NCBI GenBank assembly: GCA_964575335.1
Contig: CAZNPU010000013.1
Coordinates: 1-64,000 of the forward strand
Direction: 5' to 3'
DNA from: CAZNPU01 sp964575335
GTDB taxonomy: Bacteria > Planctomycetota > Phycisphaerae > Phycisphaerales > SM1A02
Length of the DNA: 64,000 nt
The notes beneath the pieces were generated by a model that was not told the origin of the DNA, ran no database searches, and saw only the letters and a program-made list of their open reading frames with translations. The translations under genes were made by a program, and so were the position numbers. Of this stretch, positions 9,011-17,758 are shown piece by piece (within the stretch, counting starts at the first letter, position 1; each line of letters starts with the position of its first letter).

Positions 9011-9913
9011 TTATTCTGCTTCGTGCTGTTGCTTGTGCGTTGGATCGTGCCGCATCGTGATCATGGCGATTTCCGCAGGGCAATTGATGCGCAGTGGGAA
9101 CCATGCGCCGATGCCGGCGGTCACGTACAGCCGGCTGGGACCGGCGCCGTACAGCCCGGCCCGATGGCGATGCGTCAGAGCGAGGTTGGTCTGCGGGCGG
9201 TTTTTCATGGCGATCTGCCCGCCGTGAGTGTGGCCGGAAAGCGTGAGGGGAATCTGCAGGTCGGCAGCGCGCAAGAACGCTTTGGGATTGTGGGCCAGCA
9301 GCAGATGGATGTTGTCAGCGTCGTCGCCGCAGGTGTAATCGATCTGCCTGGCGCACTGGGCAGCCGACTTGGCCCAGCGGATGCCGCCCACGGTCAGCAC
9401 ATTGCCGTTATGACGCACTTCTGCCACATCATTTTGCAGCACGGTCATCCCGGCCTCGCTGGCCATGCGGCTCACGGTTTCGCCGCAATGCAGTTCATCG
9501 TGATTGCCCAGCACGAGCGTGGCGCCCAGTGGAGCGTCGAGCTTTGCCATGGCCTCGAGCAGCGGGCCGGCTTCGTCATGGCGCAGGTCCACCACGTCGC
9601 CCGTGCAGGCGATCAGGTCCGGCTGCTGGTCGCCGATCTGCTCAACGATCTCCAGCGCGCGGGAAAGGGGCAACAGATCACCCAGGTGGAAATCGCTGAC
9701 ATGGGCGATGCGCATTCCGTCAAACGCTTCGGGCCAGCGTGGGCTGGTGATTTCGATCGTCCGCACCACCACGTCCTGCGAGAGGTGATAGCGTGAGATG
9801 CGGCCGCCGGTGAGCTTGTTCGGCCCTACGGTGAAGAGAAAATGCCGAATGCGCGCACGGTGATACTTGCCGTTTCGCCACGGTACTGGTGCTGGTGCGC
9901 GTGAATGAGCCAT
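9011..9913 (-). CDS. Calcineurin-like metallophosphoesterase (YaeI/YkuE type)
   Basis: A 300-residue two-metal phosphoesterase. The motifs are in order: DFH at residues 74-76, GD at 105-106, GNHDE at 136-140, 'LLAHNPKAF', and GHTHGGQI near 230. The GHTHGG form and overall length match the YkuE/YaeI branch of membrane-associated phosphodiesterases that act on lipid-like or UDP-diacylglucosamine-type substrates. I infer only a phosphoesterase. There is no clear signal peptide or membrane helix; the basic N-terminus might associate with the membrane. It lies between the repeat element and the antiporter gene on the same strand as the antiporter. Confidence 0.88.
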   Translation of the reverse strand: MAHSRAPAPVPWRNGKYHRARIRHFLFTVGPNKLTGGRISRYHLSQDVVVRTIEITSPRWPEAFDGMRIAHVSDFHLGDLLPLSRALEIVEQIGDQQPDLIACTGDVVDLRHDEAGPLLEAMAKLDAPLGATLVLGNHDELHCGETVSRMASEAGMTVLQNDVAEVRHNGNVLTVGGIRWAKSAAQCARQIDYTCGDDADNIHLLLAHNPKAFLRAADLQIPLTLSGHTHGGQIAMKNRPQTNLALTHRHRAGLYGAGPSRLYVTAGIGAWFPLRINCPAEIAMITMRHDPTHKQQHEAE

Positions 9914-10036
9914 GGGTCATAATTCTACGCAGGCACACAGCAGAAGTTCTGCACTGCGGGCGATCATTTTCCGAACATCGGCGCACAACGCTGGCGATGG
10001 GCCTTGACGGCTGTATTCGTGCGTTTGATTCCAGTA

Positions 10037-11506
10037 CTACGCTGCGGTTGCACGCGCATCAGGATGCACGTCATCATCGGTTGTGCCGCCGACGTTCGTC
10101 ACCTTCATCAGCCACGGCATGGTCAGTCCCTGCACGAGGAGGCTGACCAGCACCACGCCAAAGGCCACCGGCACCAGGAAATCCCGCAGCGGTCCTGCAG
10201 GCAGTCCCAGCACAAGAGCCAGGGGAATCGCGCCTTTGATGCCTGCCCAGAAGATTATGTGCTTCCAGCCCTTGGGCCAATGCTGGCCGAAGAGCATCGC
10301 CATGGGGTACACCATGACCATGCGTGCAACGAGCGTCGCGCCGTACACCGCCGCCACAGCCATCAATACCCGGGTCGACAGCAGCGCTTCGATGCCGCCG
10401 ATGAACTGCAGCTCGAATCCGATAAGCAGGAACACGATGGAGTTGACGATAAAGTCGATTGATTCCCAGAACGTGTTGATGGTTTCGCGCGAGCGTTCCG
10501 TCATGGCCAGTCTCTTGCCGTGATTGCCCATGATCAGCCCCGCCACAGCCACCGCAATCACGCCCGACACGCCGGAATGTTCAGCAATGATGAATGAGCC
10601 CCATACCAGCACCACCGTGATGGTGTTTTCCAGTATGTGGTCATCCAGCTTGCTCATGAGCCAGAACGCCATCATGCCAAAGCCCAGGCCGAACACCATG
10701 CCCAGGCCGACCACCTTCACGAAATGCACGATGCCGTCAGCGATGGAAATGCTGCCTGTGCTGCTGACAGCGGGCTGATTCGCCGCCGCTGCGGATGCCG
10801 GTTCGTCGGCATGCATTGGCGCGTTGGCTGCGTGCGACTCATCAGCGCTTTGGCTGTGCTCTTCCGCCATGACCATTGCGGACGACGGCTGGTGGTTTTC
10901 ATGTTGAAACTGAGGCACCGAGCCGGGATAGACCGCCGCCAGCAGGATCAGAAACAACACCACAGCCGTACCGTCGTTGAAAAGGCTCTCGCCCTCCACC
11001 ATCGTCTTCAGGCCGTCGGGCGCGCCGGTGGTTTTGAACGCAGCCATCACTGAGATCGGATCGGTCGCAGCGAACATCGCGCCAAACAGGAGAGCCGGCA
11101 GCCAGATGTTCTGGCCCATGACTGCAGCGTCGGGAAGAAACGGCTTGATCGCTGCAGCAACCGCCACACTGCTCATGATCACGCCCGGTACCGCCAGCAA
11201 AATCACAGCGATTGCCTTGCGCTGCAGCAGCGACAGATCGATATGAAGCCCAGCCTGGAACAGGAGCGGCGGGAGAAACAGCACAATCACCAGATCTTCT
11301 GTGATGACCGCATCCTCCGGAGCTGCCTGCAGCACCGCCACTGCCAGGCCAGCCAGCACCAGTGCGATGGTATAGGGGATGCGAACGAACTTGGTCATGA
11401 CCGCGACGGTGGCGGCGAAACCCAACAGCGCAATGAAGACCGAAACAGTTTCGGAAACCAGCCCGTGGCCGGCCAGAGCAAACATCATCAGGTACGGATC
11501 ACGCAT
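10037..11506 (-). CDS. CPA1-family Na+(K+)/H+ antiporter (NhaP-type)
   Basis: A 489-residue polytopic inner-membrane protein with about 12 hydrophobic segments. It has the CPA1 signatures ATDPISV (residues 147-152) and GESLFNDGTAVVLF (172-185); the FND aspartate is the expected ion/proton-binding residue. It exchanges cytoplasmic Na+ or K+ for protons for pH and salt homeostasis. An unusual insertion at about 194-252 is rich in His, Ala, Ser and acidic residues (QHENHQ, EEHSQSADESHAA) and lies in what should be a loop; it could be a metal or pH sensor, which is inference. ATG at 11506 gives a plausible N-terminus leading into the first helix. Confidence 0.93.
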   Translation of the reverse strand: MRDPYLMMFALAGHGLVSETVSVFIALLGFAATVAVMTKFVRIPYTIALVLAGLAVAVLQAAPEDAVITEDLVIVLFLPPLLFQAGLHIDLSLLQRKAIAVILLAVPGVIMSSVAVAAAIKPFLPDAAVMGQNIWLPALLFGAMFAATDPISVMAAFKTTGAPDGLKTMVEGESLFNDGTAVVLFLILLAAVYPGSVPQFQHENHQPSSAMVMAEEHSQSADESHAANAPMHADEPASAAAANQPAVSSTGSISIADGIVHFVKVVGLGMVFGLGFGMMAFWLMSKLDDHILENTITVVLVWGSFIIAEHSGVSGVIAVAVAGLIMGNHGKRLAMTERSRETINTFWESIDFIVNSIVFLLIGFELQFIGGIEALLSTRVLMAVAAVYGATLVARMVMVYPMAMLFGQHWPKGWKHIIFWAGIKGAIPLALVLGLPAGPLRDFLVPVAFGVVLVSLLVQGLTMPWLMKVTNVGGTTDDDVHPDARATAA

Positions 11507-11604
11507 GGCGGTAAGAATACCTGCTGAGCGTCGTGTTCGCGCGGGGGGGGAAGGAGGCAGAGAAGGAGAGACAAGGAGATACGGTGACGTTCCTCGTCCT
11601 TTTG

Positions 11605-11816
11605 TTTCACCGCGGAGATCGCGGAGAGAGAAGGATGAGGGTTCGATCCGGATGATCAGTCAGCCATTCAATGCTTGACAAGGTGACGTAGCGAACGGAT
11701 GACAAGGTGATCTGCTCCGTATGTATGTCTCCCCATCACTCCTGCACCTTGTCATCTTGTCCCCTTGTCTCTCTGTCTCCTTGTCTCTTTAGCTCTCCGC
11801 GTTCTCCGCGGTAAAT
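11605..11816 (-). repeat. Short inverted-repeat element, copy 2
   Basis: This is the inverted relative of the element at 8735-8917. It ends in CTCCGCGGTAAAT at 11804-11816; the other end is a slightly degraded TTTCACCGCGGAG. It shares the GCAGATCACCTTGTCA core, the TCACCTTGTCAAG repeat, ATTGAATGGCT and GGATCGAACCCTCA. It differs by an extra stretch of GACAAGG-type tandem text. A further purine-rich GAGACAAGGAGA piece at about 11545-11585 sits just outside it. The element occupies most of the gap between the antiporter and the small membrane protein gene. Confidence 0.8.
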
Positions 11817-11868
11817 CACATCCGGCCGACGGTGGTGCGGTATTTTGGCGGGTACGCTACACTTCATT

Positions 11869-12399
11869 ATGCTCATCACAGGCCGCTGGCTGCTGCTGAC
11901 GCTTTCCATTGTGGTTGTTGCTGCCGGACTGACGTTGTGGATGGCTCCCGAAGCGCGGTGGCTGGCGCTGGTGGCGGCAGTGTGCGGGCTGGTCAGCGTG
12001 CTTGTGCTGAACATCTTTCGCTCGCCAGTGGCAGCGGCAAGCGAGGAGTCGCCCGATATCAGCATGCTTTCGCCGCAGCGTCATCGGGAAATGATTCGCG
12101 GCACCAGCTTGTATCTGCGGGAAATGCGGTACCGCTATTCCATTCGTCCATGTCCCACTGAGGTAAGCGATCTGCCAGCGTTCAATGCGGAGGTCAACAC
12201 CGTTCAACTTGGTTTTGTGCCGGTCATCATCACAGACAACGCGACCGACCGACAGGGGTTTGGATACGTGGCATTTGTTCACGATGGCCGTCGATGGCGC
12301 GGACCGGGTTTGCCCTGTCCTGCCGGTCAGGAGGAAGCGTTGCGTCACGCTGCGCGATGCGTTTCGCCGCTGGGGGAGGATGAGTTGTCGCGCGGGTGA
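11869..12399 (+). CDS. Small membrane protein, function unknown
   Basis: A 176-residue protein starting at ATG 11869, where the first helix begins (MLITGRWLLLTLSIVVV). An earlier TTG at 11845 is in frame but adds nothing characteristic. Two hydrophobic segments lie in the first ~55 residues, followed by a soluble domain of ~115 residues containing 'GFGYVAFVHDGRRWRGPGLPCP'. I do not recognise the family. It is the only gene between the repeat element and the G-rich tract ahead of dnaE. The soluble part would face the cytoplasm if the two helices form a hairpin with both ends inside. Confidence 0.65.
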   Translation: MLITGRWLLLTLSIVVVAAGLTLWMAPEARWLALVAAVCGLVSVLVLNIFRSPVAAASEESPDISMLSPQRHREMIRGTSLYLREMRYRYSIRPCPTEVSDLPAFNAEVNTVQLGFVPVIITDNATDRQGFGYVAFVHDGRRWRGPGLPCPAGQEEALRHAARCVSPLGEDELSRG

Positions 12400-12401
12400 T
12401 T

Positions 12402-12454
12402 GGGAGGAGTGGGGTGGGGGTGTGTTGGGATGTGTGAGGGTGCGGGGGAGGGGA
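12402..12454 (+). other. G-rich tract with quadruplex-forming pattern
   Basis: Seven or more runs of three to five G on the plus strand, separated by 1-8 bases, fall within about 53 bases just after the stop of the small membrane protein and ~190 bases before dnaE. The spacing satisfies the usual G-quadruplex pattern several times over. It has no coding explanation. Confidence 0.6.
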
Positions 12455-12455
12455 T

Positions 12456-12480
12456 CCGGGCCTTCCTTCGTCAGGCCCGG
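12456..12480 (+). other. Perfect hairpin upstream of dnaE
   Basis: CCGGGCCT and AGGCCCGG form an 8-base stem around a 9-base loop. No T-run follows, so this is not a classic intrinsic terminator. The right arm begins a short series of related units (GTTTGTCAGG followed by CCGGCG, TTGGCG or TCCGGCG) that continues to about 12535. Confidence 0.55.
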
Positions 12481-12645
12481 CGTTTGTCAGGCTTGGCGTG
12501 GGCTAGCTTTGGCGTTTGTCAGGTCCGGCGTTGGGTGGGGCGCGGTGGATGAGTTGACAATTACTGAAGCAAGCTGGTGCGAGGGCGCGGCTGCCAGTAC
12601 GATGCGGGGCGTTTTCGATGTGTCTTTTCCACCGGTGGTATATCC

Positions 12646-15600
12646 ATGGCCGCAAAACCGCCGAAAGCCCAACATCTCGTGTCCGAGCAGGAGCTGGTCG
12701 CTCATGGCGATGCTGGGAGCAGCAGTCCCGGTTTTGTTCACCTGCACCTGCATACCGAGTACTCCCTGCTCGATGGCGGGAACAAGATTTCCAAGCTTGT
12801 TGCACGTGTGAAGGAACTGGGCATGACCGCTGTGGCGATGACCGACCACGGCAACATGTTCGGCGCAATTGAGTTCTACACCAAGGCCAAGGCGGCGGGC
12901 ATCAAGCCCATTCTGGGCATCGAAGCCTATGTCGCGCCGGGCGACCGCACCCACAAGCAGGCCACAGGCATCGCGGACGGTGGGTTCCATCTCGTCCTGC
13001 TGGCGGAGAACGAAATCGGCTGGCGGAACCTGCTCAAACTCTCCAGCGATGCGTACGTCAACGGCTTTTACTACAAGCCGCGCATGGACAAGAGCACGCT
13101 GGAGAAGTGGTCCGACGGCATCATCGCCATCAACGGACACCTCGGCTCGTCCATTGCCCATCATCTGCTGCAGTATGTCCAGACCAAGAACGAAGCGCAC
13201 TACAACGCTGCGGTGGAGGAAGCGAAATGGCACGCTGCAACGTTCAAGCCGAATGAAAAAGGCGAGCCGCGCTTCTTTATCGAGTTGCAGCGGCACGATG
13301 TGCAGGAGCAGCAGCGGATCAACCCGTATCTGATCCAGTTAGCTCGCGAACTGAACTTGCCTTTGGTCTGCGACAACGACGCTCACTATCTCCTGGCTGA
13401 GGACTGGGACACGCACGATAGCCTGTGCTGCATTTCAATGGGCAAGACCAAGGACGATCAGTCGCGCCTGAAGTATTCGCGCGATCTGTACGTCAAAAGC
13501 CCGCAGCAGATGGCTGAGTTGTTCCACGACCTGCCTGAAGCGCTCGAAAACACCGTTCGCATCGCTGAACGCTGCAATGTGGAGATTCCCTTCGGCGTGA
13601 ATCACGCGCCGCTGGTGAAAGTGGCGCGCCGCAGCAAGCTGCCGAAGTTTGACGCATCGAGCGATCCGACCGAATGGTTCAAGTCGTTCTGCGCGTGTTA
13701 TGAACTGCTGCCGGTGAGCGAAGAAGAAGTCAAGGCGGCAGGCGAGCAGTTGAAAAAAGACTGCGATGATGCGCTGGCGAATCTTGCGGAAGCGGGCGCG
13801 CTGTGGCGGTACGGCGCAGACGGCATCACCGACGACATTCGCGCCAGACTCGATCGCGAACTGAAGATTCTTTCAGAGAAGAACATCAGCGCCTACTTCC
13901 TCATCGTGTGGGATTTTGTCAACTGGGCGCGCCAGCGCGGCATTCCCGCAGCGGCAAGAGGTTCAGGCGTGGGCACGATGGTGGGATATGTCCTGGGTTT
14001 GTCCAACGCATGCCCCGTGCGCTACGGCCTGCTCTTTGAACGATTCACCGATCCTGACCGCAGCGAATACCCCGATATCGACATCGACATCTGTCAGGAC
14101 GGCCGCGCCGATGTCATCAATTACGTGCGGCAGAAATACGGCCACGTGGCGCAGATCATCACCTTCGGTCGCCTGAAGGCCAAGGCGGCGATCAAAGACG
14201 TTGCGCGCGTCAACGGCCTTCTGCCTGCTGAGGGTCAGCGCCTGGCCAATCTCGTGCCCAACGAGTTGAACATCACCATCGATGCGGCGCTGGAGAAAGA
14301 CCCGGATTTCAAACACGAATACGAAAGCAACCCCGTAGCGCGAAAGGTTATCGACACCGCCCGCGAACTGGAGGATCACGCTCGGCATGCCGGCGTTCAC
14401 GCTGCGGGTGTCGTCATCGCCACCCAGCCCCTGGACAATATCGTGCCGTTGTGCAAAGCCAGCGGCAGCGATGACATTGTGACGCAGTGGGACGGCCCGA
14501 CATGTGAGAAAGTGGGCCTGCTCAAGATGGACTTCCTGGGGCTGCGCACGCTCAGCACCATTGAACTGGCGAAGAAGCTTATTCGCGAATCGCTGCCTGA
14601 AGAGGCGATCTGGAGCGCCGTCGGCCGCGAGGAAGATTTCATGTTGCCCCCCGAGCGCCGCGGGCCGCATCCGCTTGATCTTGAGCGCTTGCGCTATGAC
14701 GATCAGAAGGTGCTTGCGCTGTTTCGCCGTGCCGATACAGCAGGCATTTTTCAGTTTGAATCCGGCGGGATGCGCAAGCTGCTGGCGGAGATGAAACCCG
14801 ACCGCCTGGAAGACCTCATCGCTGCCAACGCGCTGTTCCGGCCCGGGCCGATGGACCTCATTCCTGATTACTGCATGCGCAAGCATGGCAGGCAGCCGGT
14901 GCCGAAGGTGCATGAGATCGTGGACAAATACACCAGCGAGACCTACGGCATCATGGTGTATCAGGAACAGGTCATGCAGATCGTGCATGGCCTGGGCGAT
15001 ATCCCGCTGCGCTCGGCATACGGGCTTATCAAGGCGATCAGCAAGAAGAAATCCAGCGTTATCGAAGCTGAGCGGCCCAAGTTCATTGAAGGCGCGCATC
15101 GCAAAGGCCTGACGAAACAGCAGGCCAACGATCTCTTTGAACTTATCCTGAAATTTGCGGGCTACGGCTTCAACAAGAGCCACAGCACCGGCTACGCCAT
15201 CATTGCGTACCAGACCGCATATCTGAAAACGTATTTCCCCAATCAGTACATGGCTGCGCTGTTGACGTTTGAAAGCGCCGCTCGCAAGGTGGACGATTGG
15301 GTGTCGCTGTTGGAGGATTGCAAGCGCACGATCTTTCCCGATCACAGCGAGAGCAAGCCGCACATCGGCGTGGAGGTGCGTCCGCCGGACATCAACCTTT
15401 CACGCGCGGATTTCGCTGTTGTGTTCGATAAGGACGAGCCGCGCGACACACTGCATGGCCATGTGCGTTTCGGTCTCAGTGCGATCAAGGGCATCGGGAA
15501 GGCTGCGATTGAAACCATCGTTGCGGAACGCGAGAAGAACGGGTCTTTCGAATCAATCTACGACTTCTGCGAGCGTGTCAGTTCGCGCACGCTGAACAAG

Positions 15601-16578
15601 GCTGCGATCGAATCGCTGATCAAATGTGGCGCATTTGATTCGGTGCATGGCGCAAAGAACCGCGCCGCGATGGTTGCTGCGATCGACGACGCCATTGCCG
15701 CTGGGCAAGCTGCTGCGGAGGATGCGCGCAGCGGACAGATGAACATCTTCGCCATGATGGCGGAGACGGCGCCGGCAGCCGTTCAGAAGGTGCATCGTAA
15801 CCTGCCCGCCGCCACGCCGTGGGATCAGAAAACCATGCTGGCGGGGGAAAAGGAAGTGCTGGGGTTCCATGTCTCCGGCCATCCGCTGGATCAGCACCAG
15901 CACACGCTGCGCGAATTCTGCACCGCATCCACCACCGACATTGCGCGACTCAACCACGACAGCGCGGTCATCATCGGCGGACAGCTGACGCGCGTGCGCA
16001 TCGTCATCGTGCGCAACGGCAAAAGCGCGGGCGAAAAGATGGCCATGATCACCATTCAGGACAAAGTCGGCGCTGTCGATGGCGTGATCTTCTCCAGCGT
16101 CTTCGCCAGGTACGCCTCAATTCTGCAGGATGAAGCCATCGTGCTCCTGGTCGGACGCGTCGACCGCAACCGCGGCGAACCGCAGGTCATCGTCGATCAG
16201 GTCATCCGCATTCAGGATGCGCCGCAACATTTGGCCGGCCGCATTGAAATTGATCTGGTGGATGATCCTGAACTGGATCCGGTTGAGCCGCAGATGCAGA
16301 TGGTGGCAGGGCTGTTGCAGCAGACCGGCGGGGCGAAAATCGCTGACGGCGGTCGCCCGGCTGAGGTGTACCTGTATCTGGTGACCGGCGGCAAGCGATA
16401 CACATTGCGGGCCAATCGGCTGCGCGTGATCGCTGAGTCTGACCTGCTGCATCGCCTGCGTCAGACCGTCGGTCAGAATCGCGTGCGCGTGATCAGCGGC
16501 GGCATTCCCAAACTCAATCACGGCAACGGCGCACAGCGGCGCTGGAACCGCTCTGCTGAGCCGGTCGGGATGCAGTAA
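12646..16578 (+). CDS. dnaE: DNA polymerase III alpha subunit
   Basis: Replicative C-family DNA polymerase, 1310 residues from ATG 12646; an in-frame upstream ATG at 12577 would add 23 residues of non-conserved text. The N-terminal PHP domain starts at about residue 30 (HLHLHTEYSLLDGG, TDHGNMFG). The polymerase core carries the catalytic acidic run PDIDIDIC at 476-483. Helix-hairpin-helix text (FGLSAIKGIGKAAIE) lies near 945-960, and an OB-fold domain (AVIIGGQLTRVRIVIVRNG) spans about 1100-1200. The DnaE1 organisation and length are standard. It is encoded alone, with a G-rich tract and hairpin upstream and a convergent dehydrogenase downstream. Confidence 0.97.
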   Translation: MAAKPPKAQHLVSEQELVAHGDAGSSSPGFVHLHLHTEYSLLDGGNKISKLVARVKELGMTAVAMTDHGNMFGAIEFYTKAKAAGIKPILGIEAYVAPGDRTHKQATGIADGGFHLVLLAENEIGWRNLLKLSSDAYVNGFYYKPRMDKSTLEKWSDGIIAINGHLGSSIAHHLLQYVQTKNEAHYNAAVEEAKWHAATFKPNEKGEPRFFIELQRHDVQEQQRINPYLIQLARELNLPLVCDNDAHYLLAEDWDTHDSLCCISMGKTKDDQSRLKYSRDLYVKSPQQMAELFHDLPEALENTVRIAERCNVEIPFGVNHAPLVKVARRSKLPKFDASSDPTEWFKSFCACYELLPVSEEEVKAAGEQLKKDCDDALANLAEAGALWRYGADGITDDIRARLDRELKILSEKNISAYFLIVWDFVNWARQRGIPAAARGSGVGTMVGYVLGLSNACPVRYGLLFERFTDPDRSEYPDIDIDICQDGRADVINYVRQKYGHVAQIITFGRLKAKAAIKDVARVNGLLPAEGQRLANLVPNELNITIDAALEKDPDFKHEYESNPVARKVIDTARELEDHARHAGVHAAGVVIATQPLDNIVPLCKASGSDDIVTQWDGPTCEKVGLLKMDFLGLRTLSTIELAKKLIRESLPEEAIWSAVGREEDFMLPPERRGPHPLDLERLRYDDQKVLALFRRADTAGIFQFESGGMRKLLAEMKPDRLEDLIAANALFRPGPMDLIPDYCMRKHGRQPVPKVHEIVDKYTSETYGIMVYQEQVMQIVHGLGDIPLRSAYGLIKAISKKKSSVIEAERPKFIEGAHRKGLTKQQANDLFELILKFAGYGFNKSHSTGYAIIAYQTAYLKTYFPNQYMAALLTFESAARKVDDWVSLLEDCKRTIFPDHSESKPHIGVEVRPPDINLSRADFAVVFDKDEPRDTLHGHVRFGLSAIKGIGKAAIETIVAEREKNGSFESIYDFCERVSSRTLNKAAIESLIKCGAFDSVHGAKNRAAMVAAIDDAIAAGQAAAEDARSGQMNIFAMMAETAPAAVQKVHRNLPAATPWDQKTMLAGEKEVLGFHVSGHPLDQHQHTLREFCTASTTDIARLNHDSAVIIGGQLTRVRIVIVRNGKSAGEKMAMITIQDKVGAVDGVIFSSVFARYASILQDEAIVLLVGRVDRNRGEPQVIVDQVIRIQDAPQHLAGRIEIDLVDDPELDPVEPQMQMVAGLLQQTGGAKIADGGRPAEVYLYLVTGGKRYTLRANRLRVIAESDLLHRLRQTVGQNRVRVISGGIPKLNHGNGAQRRWNRSAEPVGMQ

Positions 16579-16605
16579 GCCTCGGCGTAGGCAGCACGCG
16601 ATTCA

Positions 16606-16656
16606 GCAGCCAATCAACACGCGCGATGTTGTGGCGCTGACGGATTCATTGGCTGC
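16606..16656. terminator. Possible bidirectional hairpin between convergent genes
   Basis: GCAGCCAAT (16606-16614) and ATTGGCTGC (16648-16656) form a 9-base inverted repeat between the convergent dnaE and dehydrogenase genes. The loop is long (33 bases) and no clean T-run follows, so termination is only a guess from position. Confidence 0.3.
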
Positions 16657-16678
16657 GATTGATTGCCCGCCGCCATGA

Positions 16679-17659
16679 TCAGCATTGATACGCATGCGGC
16701 ACCGGCTCGTTGCGCAGCGCTGCGATGATGTTGTTAACCGCCAGTTCCATCATCCAGATGCGGTCTTCGCGCGTGGCGGAACCGAGGTGCGGCAGAAGGA
16801 AGGCATTGTTCAGCTCCGCCAGCCCCGGCGTCAGTTGCGGCTCGCGCTCGTAAACATCAAGACCGGCAGCAGCAATGCGCCTGTCGCGCAGCGCTTGAAC
16901 CAATGCTGCTTCGTCGATGACCGCGCCTCGCGCGGTGTTCACCAGCACGGCTGTGGGTTTCATCAGCGCCAACCGCTGGGCGTTGATGAGATGGCGCGTT
17001 TCATCGGTCAGCGGCGTATGGACGCTCACGAAATCCGCTTCACGCAGGCCATCTTCCAGCGAAACGTACCTGCCGTTGATTGGCGGCTGCTCGAATTCGA
17101 TCTTGCGGCTGCGCGAGTGATAGAGCACCTTCATGTTCCAGCCGATCGATCGTCGCGCTGTCGCCAGACCGATGCGGCCGGCTCCAACGATGAACAGAAC
17201 TTTGCCCGTCACTCGCAGGCCAAGCAACTGCAACGGCGCAACGCCCTGCCACTGGCCTGAGCGAACCAGTTGCTCGCCTTCGTGCGCCCGCTTGGCAGCG
17301 CCGAGCAGAAGCAGCCATGCAATGTCAGCTGTCGGCTCGGTGACCGCGTTGGGGGTGTGGCCGACAATTACCTTGCGCCGCTTTGCTTCAGCCAGATCGA
17401 TGTTATCCACACCCACCGCATAGTTGCTCACGATGACCAGTTGCGGCCCGGCAGCGTCAAAGAATTCCGCGTTGATCTGCGTATCTGCAGGCGTTGACAG
17501 CACCGCATGCGCGCCGCGAATGGCCTGCAGCAATACCGGCCTGGTCAGACGTTCATCAACCGGGTTGACCCAGATGTTGTTGAAACCGGCTTGTCGCAGC
17601 AGCGCTTCAGGATCGCCCGGCAACGGTCGCGTAATGACGATTCGACGTGGATCGGCCAT
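16679..17659 (-). CDS. D-isomer-specific 2-hydroxyacid dehydrogenase (glyoxylate/hydroxypyruvate reductase-like)
   Basis: A 326-residue NAD(P)-dependent oxidoreductase. The Rossmann motif VGAGRIGLATA is near residue 157. The catalytic triad is visible: Arg in VNTARGAVIDE, Glu in LDVYEREP, and His in LLPHLGSAT. The GyaR/GhrB-type sequence pattern (DVYEREPQLTPGL, LPHLGSATREDR) suggests reduction of glyoxylate or hydroxypyruvate. Related enzymes act on phosphoglycerate or phosphonates, so the substrate is inferred. It is a single gene convergent with dnaE. Confidence 0.9.
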   Translation of the reverse strand: MADPRRIVITRPLPGDPEALLRQAGFNNIWVNPVDERLTRPVLLQAIRGAHAVLSTPADTQINAEFFDAAGPQLVIVSNYAVGVDNIDLAEAKRRKVIVGHTPNAVTEPTADIAWLLLLGAAKRAHEGEQLVRSGQWQGVAPLQLLGLRVTGKVLFIVGAGRIGLATARRSIGWNMKVLYHSRSRKIEFEQPPINGRYVSLEDGLREADFVSVHTPLTDETRHLINAQRLALMKPTAVLVNTARGAVIDEAALVQALRDRRIAAAGLDVYEREPQLTPGLAELNNAFLLPHLGSATREDRIWMMELAVNNIIAALRNEPVPHAYQC

Positions 17660-17758
17660 AAGGCCAATGGTAGATAGGTATCACGCACCAGGCATCAGAC
17701 ACCAGACAATCAGTTCACCGGCGTTTTTTCAAATCAGAAAGCGCGTGTGGTGAGCTGT

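Noticed and set aside
13963..15363. A 466-codon open frame antisense to dnaE
   Set aside because: dnaE is unmistakable on the other strand; the frame follows from GC-rich codon bias and encodes no recognisable motif.
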